From: an uncultured Alphaproteobacteria bacterium
GTDB taxonomy: Bacteria; Pseudomonadota; Alphaproteobacteria; Caulobacterales; Caulobacteraceae
DNA: 64,000 nt
Direction of reading: 5' to 3'
Assembly: GCA_903860975.1 (NCBI GenBank)
Contig: CAIOSI010000022.1
Span: 1-64,000, forward strand
This document shows positions 45,659 through 52,669 of the stretch, piece by piece. The notes beneath the pieces were generated by a model. That model was not told the origin of the DNA. It saw only the letters and a list, made by a program, of their open reading frames with translations, and made no database searches. Both the position numbers and the translations under genes were made by a program. The stretch's first letter is position 1. Every line of letters begins with the position of its first letter.

Positions 45659-46825
45659 ATGATCCCGAACCACGGACCGACCCTCGAATTCGGCCTCGGC
45701 GAGACCGCCGACGCCATCCGCGAAACCACCGCGCGCTTTGCCGCCGACAAGATTGCGCCACTTGCCGCGCAGATCGACGAGACAAACACATTTCCACGCG
45801 AGCTCTGGCCGCAGATGGGCGAGCTTGGCCTTCACGGCGTCACCGTGGAGGAGTCGTTCGGTGGCTTGGGGCTAGGCTACCTCGAGCATGTCGTGGTGAT
45901 GGAGGAGGTTTCGCGCGCGTCGGCCTCCGTGGGCCTATCCTACGGCGCTCATTCCAACCTTTGCGTGAACCAGATCCGCCGCTGGGCGAGCGACGATCAG
46001 AAGCGCCGATATTTGCCGGGTCTGATCAGCGGCGAACAGGTGGGCTCACTCGCCATGAGCGAGGCGTCCAGCGGCTCCGACGTGGTCTCAATGCAGCTCG
46101 TCGCCCGCAAAGTCGGCGACCGCTATGTCCTGAACGGGACCAAGTTCTGGATCACCAACGCCCCGCATGCCGACACGCTCGTCGTCTACGCCAAGACCGA
46201 CCCAGAGTCTGGTGGGAAGGGGATTACAGCCTTCCTGATCGAGAAGGGCTTCAAGGGCTTCAGCGTGTCGAAAAAACTCGATAAGATGGGCATGCGCGGC
46301 TCCGACACCGCCGAACTTGTCTTCGAGGACTGTGAAGTCCCCGAAGAAAACGTCATGGGACCCTATAATGGTGGGGTCGGCGTCCTGATGAGCGGCTTGG
46401 ACTACGAGCGCGCTGTGCTGGCCGCGGGGCCCCTGGGCATTATGCAGGCCTGCCTGGATGTGGTCTTGCCCTATGTTCGTGAACGCAAGCAGTTTGGCAA
46501 AGCCATCGGCTCCTTCCAGCTGATGCAAGGCAAGATCGCGGATATGTACGTGGCCTTGAATTCTGCGCGGTCCTACGTTTACGCCGTAGCCAAGGCTTGC
46601 GACGCGGGCATGACCACCCGCTTTGACGCGGCAGGAGCGATCCTTATGGCCTCGGAGAACGCCGTGCGTGTGTCTCTTGAGGCCGTTCAGGCTCTCGGCG
46701 GCGCGGGCTATACCAAAGCCTTTCCGGTCGAGCGTCTCGTCCGTGATGCCAAGCTCTACGATATCGGGGCTGGCACCAATGAAATCCGCCGTTTCCTGAT
46801 CGGGCGTGAGCTCATCGGAAGCTAA
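45659..46825 (+). CDS. Isovaleryl-CoA dehydrogenase
   Basis: A 388-residue FAD-dependent acyl-CoA dehydrogenase of leucine catabolism. [20 protein letters not shown] (about 131-150) and KFWITNAP bind FAD and substrate; [20 protein letters not shown] and [20 protein letters not shown] are typical. The catalytic base appears to be Glu250 in [10 protein letters not shown], the position used by isovaleryl-CoA dehydrogenases rather than the residue-370 region of other acyl-CoA dehydrogenases, which favours this name. Usual partners (methylcrotonyl-CoA carboxylase) are not in the window. Confidence 0.88.
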   Translation: MIPNHGPTLEFGLGETADAIRETTARFAADKIAPLAAQIDETNTFPRELWPQMGELGLHGVTVEESFGGLGLGYLEHVVVMEEVSRASASVGLSYGAHSNLCVNQIRRWASDDQKRRYLPGLISGEQVGSLAMSEASSGSDVVSMQLVARKVGDRYVLNGTKFWITNAPHADTLVVYAKTDPESGGKGITAFLIEKGFKGFSVSKKLDKMGMRGSDTAELVFEDCEVPEENVMGPYNGGVGVLMSGLDYERAVLAAGPLGIMQACLDVVLPYVRERKQFGKAIGSFQLMQGKIADMYVALNSARSYVYAVAKACDAGMTTRFDAAGAILMASENAVRVSLEAVQALGGAGYTKAFPVERLVRDAKLYDIGAGTNEIRRFLIGRELIGS

Positions 46826-46852
46826 AACCGACCGATCGCCCGCCCTTGGGGA

Positions 46853-49036
46853 TCATTCGCCAGGGCGGTAGCGGCGTTCAATGTGGCCGGCGAGCTGGTC
46901 TGGGTAGAAGTACACCTCTCGGAAGGTCCCGCTGGCGTAGCGTTCAGCTTGGTCAGTGAAGTGTTTGGACTTGGGCTCGCCACTTTCTCCGCCGGCTGTA
47001 ACAGCGCGCGCGCGGACCCGATCTGCGAACTCGACGACGGCCACGAAGCTGTTTCCGCTGGAGCCGTAATACTTTTTCGTGTCGGGGTAGCGCTTGGCCC
47101 CGAACGAGGCGAGTGACCCCCATTGCGCTGAGGCGAAAGGCACCGGAATGCTCGCCACGGAATCGTCGAAGTGCGCGATGATGTCGTCGTTCAGCCGCTG
47201 GAAGCGATTGATCTGGCCCCACGGTGTCTTCCAGGTTCCAAAGTCTTGCGCCAGGCGATCTGTGGCCTCGGCGAGTGCGTCCAGCCTCTGAGCTGGTGTG
47301 GCGCGCTCGGCCATGTAGTCATAGACCGAGATGCCGGATGTCTTGGCCTGCGGCGCGACCTTGGCCCAAAGCGCCTCGCCCCAACCGACCGCAACGGACG
47401 TCGCCACAGAGTCCGCCGCCCAGCGGTGGTCCCAGGCCCGCAGGATCTCGACTTGCTGGGCGAGCTTGGCCTTCAGCGGATCGCTGGTCGCAGCGCCGTC
47501 GTAGGCGGACAACAAGCCTGGCGTCAGCCGGACGAAGGCGGGCAGGTAGGAGTCGAAATCGGCGTCGATAAGCGTCTGCAGCGTGAAATCTTTTCGCGCG
47601 CTGAAGACGCGAACGGCATGTGGCGTCCGAGGGTTTTCACCCGCTTGGTCCATATAGCGCGGGAAATCGGTCTTCTTTGGACTGTTGGGGCCGGCGGCGG
47701 ACCAGGGGCTGTCATTGGAATTATAGACCCACCCGTTGGGTGGATTGATGACCTTCGGCATGTCGGCGAAGGCGGTAAGGCCCTTCCAATCGGTGGCGGG
47801 GTCTGAGCCGTCGACCGGTTTGGTGTAATCGAAGCGATCGTCACGCTTGGGCATGAACTGCGGCAGCAAGAGCGCGGTCTCGCCTTTGGCGTCTGCAAAC
47901 AGAGTATTATTTGAGGAATTGGCCGCCAGCTCCGCGACCTTGAGAAATGAGGCGAGGTCCGTGGTTTTGGTCCGGCCCCATGACTGCTCCAAGGCCTCGA
48001 TCGGCTTGTTCATCAGGGCCATTGCGATCCACTTGTCGCCCTCGGCGCGGACGATCGGGCCATGGTGGGTGCGGAAAACTGTAAAGCTCTTGGAGGCCGT
48101 GGAGCCGTTCGGGGCCCGATACGGAACGGCAATGGTAGAAAGCGTGACCGGTCGCAGCTCAGCTCCGTACCGATAGAAGAGTTTGCCGTCCTTGCGCACG
48201 ATCGTCTCGGCGAATTCGTCGACCGTGTCAGCTCCGGTGGATGTATGCATCCAGCCGGCGTGCGCGTTGAAGCCTTGGTAGATGAAAAATTGGCCCCACG
48301 TCGCTGCGCCATAAGCATTCAGCCCTTGATCGCTGGTCATCTGCTGTTCGGCGCGGAAGAAAAATGAGGTGTGCGGATTGATCAGCAGAAGTGCGTGACC
48401 GTCCTTGGTGATTGAGGGGCCGATGGCGGCGCCGTTCGAGCCTGAGGGCTCCTTGAATTTCAGGGTCTCGTCGTCCGATAGCGCGGCGGTCTGGATGTGG
48501 CCGTAGAAGGCCTCCAGGCCCGTTAGGGGCGCACGCTCGATATCGGGACCGATGCTGCCTTCAGTGAAGCTCAGCGCCATCCAGGGTTCGAAATGCTTAA
48601 TGACCTTGGGCGTCACCTTCGGATGGGTGTCCAGATAGTAGTTCAGTCCGTCGGCCCAGGCGTTCATGAGCGCCTTCAGCCACGGCGGAGACTTTGCATA
48701 TTGTGCTTTTAGGTCAACGGGATCGACGATCAGCTTTTGGCGAAGGTCCTTCCATATCGCCGCCTGACCCTCGACTTCGGCGGAACGTCCGAACGAGGTG
48801 ATGTAGTTGGTCTCAACGCGACTGAAATCATCTTCGGCCTGGGCGTAGATCATACCGAAGACGGCCTCAGCGTCTGTCTTGCCGTGAATGTGGGCGATGC
48901 CCCAATCGTCACGCACGATGGAGACGTTTGCCGCTTCCGCCCTCAACCGAGCGACGTCGCCCGCCCCTAGAGCGGGCGAGGCGAGGGCGCAGCCAAGGCC
49001 TACTGCGATAAATGTTGAGACCAGAGTTTTCGACAT
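46853..49036 (-). CDS. Penicillin-acylase-family amidase (Ntn hydrolase)
   Basis: A 727-residue periplasmic amidase with a signal peptide (cleavage near PALGAGD). The precursor is expected to split before the nucleophile Ser200 in EPSGSNGAAIGP, giving alpha and beta chains. Upstream, VRDDWGIAHIHGKTDAEAVF and downstream ALLLINPHTSFFFRAEQQM are signatures. The family includes penicillin G, cephalosporin, aculeacin and acyl-homoserine-lactone acylases; the sequence resembles the aculeacin/AHL branch more by remembered pattern. A role in quorum quenching or amide scavenging is therefore only inferred. Confidence 0.85.
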   Translation of the reverse strand: MSKTLVSTFIAVGLGCALASPALGAGDVARLRAEAANVSIVRDDWGIAHIHGKTDAEAVFGMIYAQAEDDFSRVETNYITSFGRSAEVEGQAAIWKDLRQKLIVDPVDLKAQYAKSPPWLKALMNAWADGLNYYLDTHPKVTPKVIKHFEPWMALSFTEGSIGPDIERAPLTGLEAFYGHIQTAALSDDETLKFKEPSGSNGAAIGPSITKDGHALLLINPHTSFFFRAEQQMTSDQGLNAYGAATWGQFFIYQGFNAHAGWMHTSTGADTVDEFAETIVRKDGKLFYRYGAELRPVTLSTIAVPYRAPNGSTASKSFTVFRTHHGPIVRAEGDKWIAMALMNKPIEALEQSWGRTKTTDLASFLKVAELAANSSNNTLFADAKGETALLLPQFMPKRDDRFDYTKPVDGSDPATDWKGLTAFADMPKVINPPNGWVYNSNDSPWSAAGPNSPKKTDFPRYMDQAGENPRTPHAVRVFSARKDFTLQTLIDADFDSYLPAFVRLTPGLLSAYDGAATSDPLKAKLAQQVEILRAWDHRWAADSVATSVAVGWGEALWAKVAPQAKTSGISVYDYMAERATPAQRLDALAEATDRLAQDFGTWKTPWGQINRFQRLNDDIIAHFDDSVASIPVPFASAQWGSLASFGAKRYPDTKKYYGSSGNSFVAVVEFADRVRARAVTAGGESGEPKSKHFTDQAERYASGTFREVYFYPDQLAGHIERRYRPGE

Positions 49037-49134
49037 TCATTACGCCCCTGAGCGGGTCAACCTGGACCGGTCGATTGAGGCTCAGGCGATATCGGGAATC
49101 ATAGCCCTTGCAAACAGAAGGCGTTGGAAATGCG

Positions 49135-49164
49135 AAAGGCCGCTCCGTCGCCAGAGCGGCCTTT
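49135..49164 (-). terminator. Hairpin terminator beyond the AbiE operon
   Basis: AAAGGCCGCTC and GAGCGGCCTTT form a perfect 11-bp stem around an 8-base loop. The A- and T-rich ends allow either direction; on the minus strand it lies about 220 bases beyond abiEii. Confidence 0.6.
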
Positions 49165-49272
49165 CCATCGTCGGACCGCAAAGCGGTTCGCGACCCTATG
49201 CCGAAACTAGGCCTAGGCGCGGACCCCGCAAGCGGAGGTCCAGGTCACGTTCGCCGCGATGCGGTTTTCACT

Positions 49273-49285
49273 ATGAGACACTGGA
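49273..49285. repeat. Left copy of 13-bp direct repeat flanking the island
   Basis: ATGAGACACTGGA, identical to 52546-52558. The two copies enclose about 3.3 kb with the AbiE, DUF6602 and AAA genes and lie outside all of them, as expected for an insertion duplication or for recombination sites. Confidence 0.6.
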
Positions 49286-49383
49286 GGGCATCGTCGCAGT
49301 ATCGGCGGGTATCGGCGAGCGCAGGAACTTACGGTTTTTGCTAACCTTTACCCGATCGGTCGTGTCGGAAGATGATGGATCGA

Positions 49384-50301
49384 TCATGAGAGTTCCGAGC
49401 GCTGCGGCGCGTCTGGGTCACGGACATCGGCCTGAACGACGCCGGGCGCATTCAAGGTCTCGGCCATGGCCGCGCTCTTCTCCCAGCGTGCGCCCGGCAG
49501 GGCCCAGATGAAGGCGCGGAAAACGGCCGTGAACGCCGCCTTGGAATTGTCGTCCGTCAGAGCGCCCGCGGCGGCGGGTGGCAACAACGGGCGCATGTCC
49601 TGCATGAAGTCGGGGCGGGCCAGCTTCGCGAACATGCGCTGTTCCGCCTCCGCTCGGCTAATCCGCAGGTCGGCGCGCGCCAGGTAGGCGCCGAAGAGTT
49701 CGATCACCCGACCGATATTGAGATCTTCGAACACCTCCAGCGCATGGGCGAGGTCGAAGAGGTCGCGGCCCTTGTCGCGCTGCAGCCGCGCGCGGAGCTT
49801 GGTCGCCATCATCTCCTCGCGCGAGAAGGTGGCAACCTGCGCTTGGCCGGTGAACCAGGGATTGTCGACGGCGTAGGCGATCGACAGCGGCGGATCGTAG
49901 GCGTCGATCTCTGAGGTGTTGATCTCGATCTTCAGGCGGATCTCAACCGCCGCGTCCTCCTCAGATGGCGTGCGGAAGCGCAGCTTCGGGGCGATCCGGC
50001 TCTGGTCGAAGGTGCCCGGGCCCAGCCAGGGCTTCAGGACCGCGCGCAGGCCATCGAGAATGGGCCCGATCGGTCCGTGCGTGGTTCGCACCAGGTCGAT
50101 GTCCTCGGAGTAGCGGAGTGGGGCCGGGAAGTGGAGCTTGTTGAGCGCCGTCCCGCCACGGAACCGAAGTTCGCTCGCCAAGACAGGGTCGGAGAAGATG
50201 GCGACAACGGCCCGGGCGATGATCAGGTCTTGCTCGACCTGGCGCAGTTCGGGCCAAGGGGCGTGCGCGCTCCACGCCGTGAGGTTCAGCTGCGGGATCA
50301 C
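49384..50301 (-). CDS. AbiEii-type nucleotidyltransferase toxin
   Basis: A 305-residue DUF1814-type nucleotidyltransferase. Motif I is FRGGTALNKLHF (Gly49, Gly50), with the metal aspartates in RYSEDIDLV (Asp67, Asp69), then IEINTSE and the conserved ATKLRARLQRDKGRDLFDLAH. AbiEii proteins act as GTP-preferring toxins of type IV toxin-antitoxin systems and halt growth during phage infection. All expected residues are present, so it looks functional. It overlaps abiEi by 4 bases (ATGA). Confidence 0.88.
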   Translation of the reverse strand: MIPQLNLTAWSAHAPWPELRQVEQDLIIARAVVAIFSDPVLASELRFRGGTALNKLHFPAPLRYSEDIDLVRTTHGPIGPILDGLRAVLKPWLGPGTFDQSRIAPKLRFRTPSEEDAAVEIRLKIEINTSEIDAYDPPLSIAYAVDNPWFTGQAQVATFSREEMMATKLRARLQRDKGRDLFDLAHALEVFEDLNIGRVIELFGAYLARADLRISRAEAEQRMFAKLARPDFMQDMRPLLPPAAAGALTDDNSKAAFTAVFRAFIWALPGARWEKSAAMAETLNAPGVVQADVRDPDAPQRSELS

Positions 50302-51122
50302 TCGTCAGGCTCCGGCGCGCGGCGAACCACCACCTTCCACCTGGGATCGCGTTCGAGGACCGGCGGCGCGAAGTCCGGCAGGCTGGCGTCGGCTGGCTCG
50401 AGTTCCACCCAGCTCGCCTTTGACACCGCCATGATGGGTGCCAACGCATAGGCTGGGGCATGTTGCCCGACCCGGTCCAGAAGGAAGCCCAAACGCTGCA
50501 GGGCGGCGCGCTCGAACGCCGGTGCCAGCGCTGCCAGCCGATTGGACTGCAGCTTGGGTCCGAGCTCCGTGAGCATGGTGGCGACCTGGTTGACGCCGCC
50601 GCTGGCCTGGCCGTAGCGGATCAAGTCCCAGGCGGTCAGTTCAGGGCTGGCCAGCTGCATGCGCCCGCTGTCGGTCTTGTGCGGTTTGATTTCAGACGCG
50701 ATCGCCGCGAGGTCCTTGCGGTAGTAGAAGACGAGGCGCGAGCGGCCGGCCTCGATCGGCTTTAGCTGCCGGCTCGTCACCACCTGAAACTCCATGACCG
50801 CCTGATGCGCGGCGCCGTGCAGTTCGGCGGCCTTCAGTAGGCCGACGTAGTAAGGTTCGCCCAGGAACCGCATCAGGTCGTCGATGTACCAGGCGGGCGG
50901 CGGCGCGCCCCAGGTCAGAAACTGGGGGGGCACGACCACGTAGAAGCCGTTCCGCGGCCGCAGGAGGTAGCCTTGCTTCTGCAGACGTTCCGCGGCGTCC
51001 AGGAAGGCGCCAGGGGTCAGGCCGAGTTCGGCGACGGCCTGGTCGCGGGTAAAGGTGATGCTCCCCCGCGCCAGCCGATCCTGGATGTAGGACGAAAGCG
51101 TGGTCGCTCGCTTGAGGATCAT
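50298..51122 (-). CDS. AbiEi-type antitoxin and transcriptional repressor
   Basis: A 274-residue protein with an N-terminal winged helix (about 1-70, ending GYLLRPRNGFYVVVPP) and a C-terminal AbiEi antitoxin domain (WGAPPPAWYIDDLMRFLGEP, YYVGLLKAAELHGAAHQAVM, ASPELTAWDLIRYGQASGG). In characterised AbiE systems this protein both neutralises the toxin by a type IV mechanism and represses its own operon through inverted repeats; two such repeats lie just upstream. Confidence 0.88.
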   Translation of the reverse strand: MILKRATTLSSYIQDRLARGSITFTRDQAVAELGLTPGAFLDAAERLQKQGYLLRPRNGFYVVVPPQFLTWGAPPPAWYIDDLMRFLGEPYYVGLLKAAELHGAAHQAVMEFQVVTSRQLKPIEAGRSRLVFYYRKDLAAIASEIKPHKTDSGRMQLASPELTAWDLIRYGQASGGVNQVATMLTELGPKLQSNRLAALAPAFERAALQRLGFLLDRVGQHAPAYALAPIMAVSKASWVELEPADASLPDFAPPVLERDPRWKVVVRRAPEPDE

Positions 51123-51130
51123 ATGCGTGA

Positions 51131-51149
51131 ATCCGCGAAAAGTGCGGAT
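51131..51149 (-). promoter_or_regulatory. Operator dyad 1 upstream of abiEi
   Basis: ATCCGCGAAAAGTGCGGAT: 6-bp arms ATCCGC and GCGGAT around 7 bases, starting 8 bases upstream of the abiEi start codon. It shares its core with dyad 2, 62 bases away. Confidence 0.75.
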
Positions 51150-51192
51150 ATACTCATATGGGATAGCAATTTCCAGAGTCTTGTATAAAAAT

Positions 51193-51211
51193 ATCCGCGA
51201 TAAATGCGGAA
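51193..51211 (-). promoter_or_regulatory. Operator dyad 2 upstream of abiEi
   Basis: ATCCGCGATAAATGCGGAA repeats the ATCCGC-N7-GCGGA pattern of dyad 1. Centre-to-centre spacing is 62 bases, about six turns of helix, so two bound dimers would lie on the same face and could bend or loop the promoter between them. Confidence 0.75.
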
Positions 51212-51260
51212 TTTTTCATATGAAGCGTCGTGGGTCGGCTGCGGCAAGCCAAGCTCCAGA

Positions 51261-52025
51261 TCAGCCGCGAGCTTGCGCATCGGCCCGACGCGTCACGATG
51301 GAGGCGTAAGCGGCCCAATCGATGGCCGTCACCGTGCCCAGCGACTGCAACTTCCCGAGCAGGCGAAACAGGAAGTAGATCAAGGCGCCGTCGGCCCCCA
51401 CCACCTCCAGCGCCCCGCTGAAATCGTCGAAGGCGCCGCCTTCCAGCGCGCAGCCGCAATCCAATCGCTCGTCCTCGCCGGCCGGCAGGTTCGAAAGGAA
51501 GGCGTCGCCCAGACTGTCCGCCCAGCTGGACCGGGCCGCCACGATCCCGGCGATGATCGGAAACGGCTCGCGCGGCTTGAAGCCGCCCCCGGCGTGGGTG
51601 ATGGCCACCGACGTTCGGTGCAGGCGCCGGACCGATGCCGCTTTCTCCCCTGCATATTCCAAATAGCCTTTGTCGAGGTGCGGCTTGCATTCAAAGACGG
51701 CGTAGACGGCCTCGGCGGGCACATAGCGATGGCTCTGCTGGTCGAGCAGGGTCGGGGTGTAATGGCGGTCGAACACCACCAGGTCGATCTGCTGACTGCA
51801 CCCGCCGAGCCTGTCGATAACGAACGCCGAGGCGACCTGATAGCGGTTCGGCAAGTAGGCGCGGAACAGCTCGATCCAGTGCTCCTCGTTGACCGCCCCC
51901 TTGACGCCCGAATGGTTGATCGACGCCGAGGTCCGCTTGATCTTCAGCGCCAGCTCCGCCTGCACATCAACGAAGGCGCTCCGCATCCAGGCCGCGCCGG
52001 CGGCGGATTCCATTGCGTCGCTCAC
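51261..52025 (-). CDS. DUF6602-type protein with PD-(D/E)XK-like signature
   Basis: A 254-residue cytoplasmic protein. After a helical N-terminus (about 10-60) come LPNRYQVASAFVIDRLG, QQIDLVVFD (Asp81) and YVPAEAVYAVFECKPHL (Glu112-x-Lys114). This D...ExK arrangement on predicted strands is the pattern of PD-(D/E)XK nucleases, and the segment order matches the DUF6602 family as I recall it. No activity is established. It starts within the last 4 bases of the decayed AAA gene, so both once formed an operon. It ends about 50 bases before the abiEi operators and could be read into abiE. Confidence 0.68.
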   Translation of the reverse strand: MSDAMESAAGAAWMRSAFVDVQAELALKIKRTSASINHSGVKGAVNEEHWIELFRAYLPNRYQVASAFVIDRLGGCSQQIDLVVFDRHYTPTLLDQQSHRYVPAEAVYAVFECKPHLDKGYLEYAGEKAASVRRLHRTSVAITHAGGGFKPREPFPIIAGIVAARSSWADSLGDAFLSNLPAGEDERLDCGCALEGGAFDDFSGALEVVGADGALIYFLFRLLGKLQSLGTVTAIDWAAYASIVTRRADAQARG

Positions 52026-52453
52026 GATTTCGGCTCCCGGAACGGCGGCGTCGGCAGCAGCGTGCGCGCCAGATTCAACGCCTTCACCGGATCGATCGGC
52101 CGATGCGGAAACACATCGAGCACGATCGCCGGTGCCAACCTCTGCACCAGGTCGGAGAAGGTGAAGCCATAGTCCCGACCCGGCTGCACTCCGGTGGCCG
52201 CCACCAGGGCTTCGATCTGGCCCGGCGTCCAGTTCAGGCCCTGAAACAGCGTCGTCAGCGCCGCGCGCCGCTGCAGGTCGTTGGGCCGCTAGAAGATCAG
52301 CACATCGGCCGCCCGGCGCCGCACCGCCGGGTCAAGGGCGCCGAGTCGATTTGTGCACATGATCACCGCCGCAAGACCGAAATGCAGGAAGCCCCGGCCG
52401 ATGACCGGGGCTTCCGCTTGTTGGGCTGTCAGCAGCGGCGTCGTCTCCGACAC
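52022..52453 (-). pseudogene. AAA+ ATPase, C-terminal remnant with internal stop
   Basis: Translation of the minus strand gives an AAA+ core end: GFLHFGLAAVIMCTNRLGAL (sensor 1) and DPAVRRRAADVLIF (arginine finger), then RPNDLQRRAALTTLFQGLNW and a C-terminal domain ending PTPPFREPKS. A TAG at 52291-52289 interrupts the frame between VLIF and RPND, and the homologous sequence begins abruptly near 52453 after another TAG (52456-52454). Walker A and B are missing. The stop overlaps the DUF6602 start by 4 bases. A GTG at 52204 opens a 60-codon piece which might still be made. Confidence 0.75.
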
Positions 52454-52545
52454 CTAGTTGACACCCAGCATTTGTCCGCGAGGCGCTGGGGTCAGCCGAG
52501 ACCTTGATTCTTCACGGAGATTTCCAGCGCACTGGCGATTGACAA

Positions 52546-52558
52546 ATGAGACACTGGA
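52546..52558. repeat. Right copy of 13-bp direct repeat flanking the island
   Basis: ATGAGACACTGGA, identical to 49273-49285. The right copy runs directly into a 16S rRNA-like tail (52554-52570). Confidence 0.6.
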
Positions 52559-52588
52559 TCACCTCCTTTCAGTTGCTGAGCAAGGAGG
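52554..52588 (+). promoter_or_regulatory. 16S rRNA 3'-end-like sequence and SD-sequestering hairpin
   Basis: CTGGATCACCTCCTTTC (52554-52570) equals the 3' end of bacterial 16S rRNA including the anti-Shine-Dalgarno. It pairs with AAGGAGG at 52582-52588: CCTCCTT-TCAG, a TTG loop, CTGA, a GC bulge and AAGGAGG. An ATG follows 7 bases later at 52595. On the other strand the hairpin lies downstream of the patatin gene. Confidence 0.5.
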
Positions 52589-52594
52589 CACAAT

Positions 52595-52669
52595 ATGATT
52601 TGGTTCGCGGCTCTGCGCAAATGTCACGTTTGCGGCGTTAGCGTCGCCCCGGCAGGGCGCCACGTTTGA
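52595..52669 (+). CDS. Candidate 24-residue peptide with strong Shine-Dalgarno
   Basis: MIWFAALRKCHVCGVSVAPA plus GRHV, with AAGGAGG seven bases before the ATG. The protein has a CxxC pair and no known relative. Its 3' part overlaps the end of the patatin gene on the other strand. The site is buried in a hairpin made with the 16S-like tail, so translation would be conditional. It may be chance. Confidence 0.25.
   Translation: MIWFAALRKCHVCGVSVAPAGRHV

Larger units (their letters stand above)
49037..49383. other. Intergenic stretch with left edge of the accessory island
   Basis: 347 bases without a gene. It contains a terminator-like hairpin (49135-49164), a GGACC/GGTCC dyad near 49224-49242 and the left copy of the 13-bp direct repeat (49273-49285). 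The rest carries the presumed promoter of the penicillin-acylase-family gene. Confidence 0.5.

Noticed and set aside
49224..49242. Second terminator in the intergenic region left of the island
   Set aside because: GGACC/GGTCC can pair but no T-run follows on either strand; treated as incidental.
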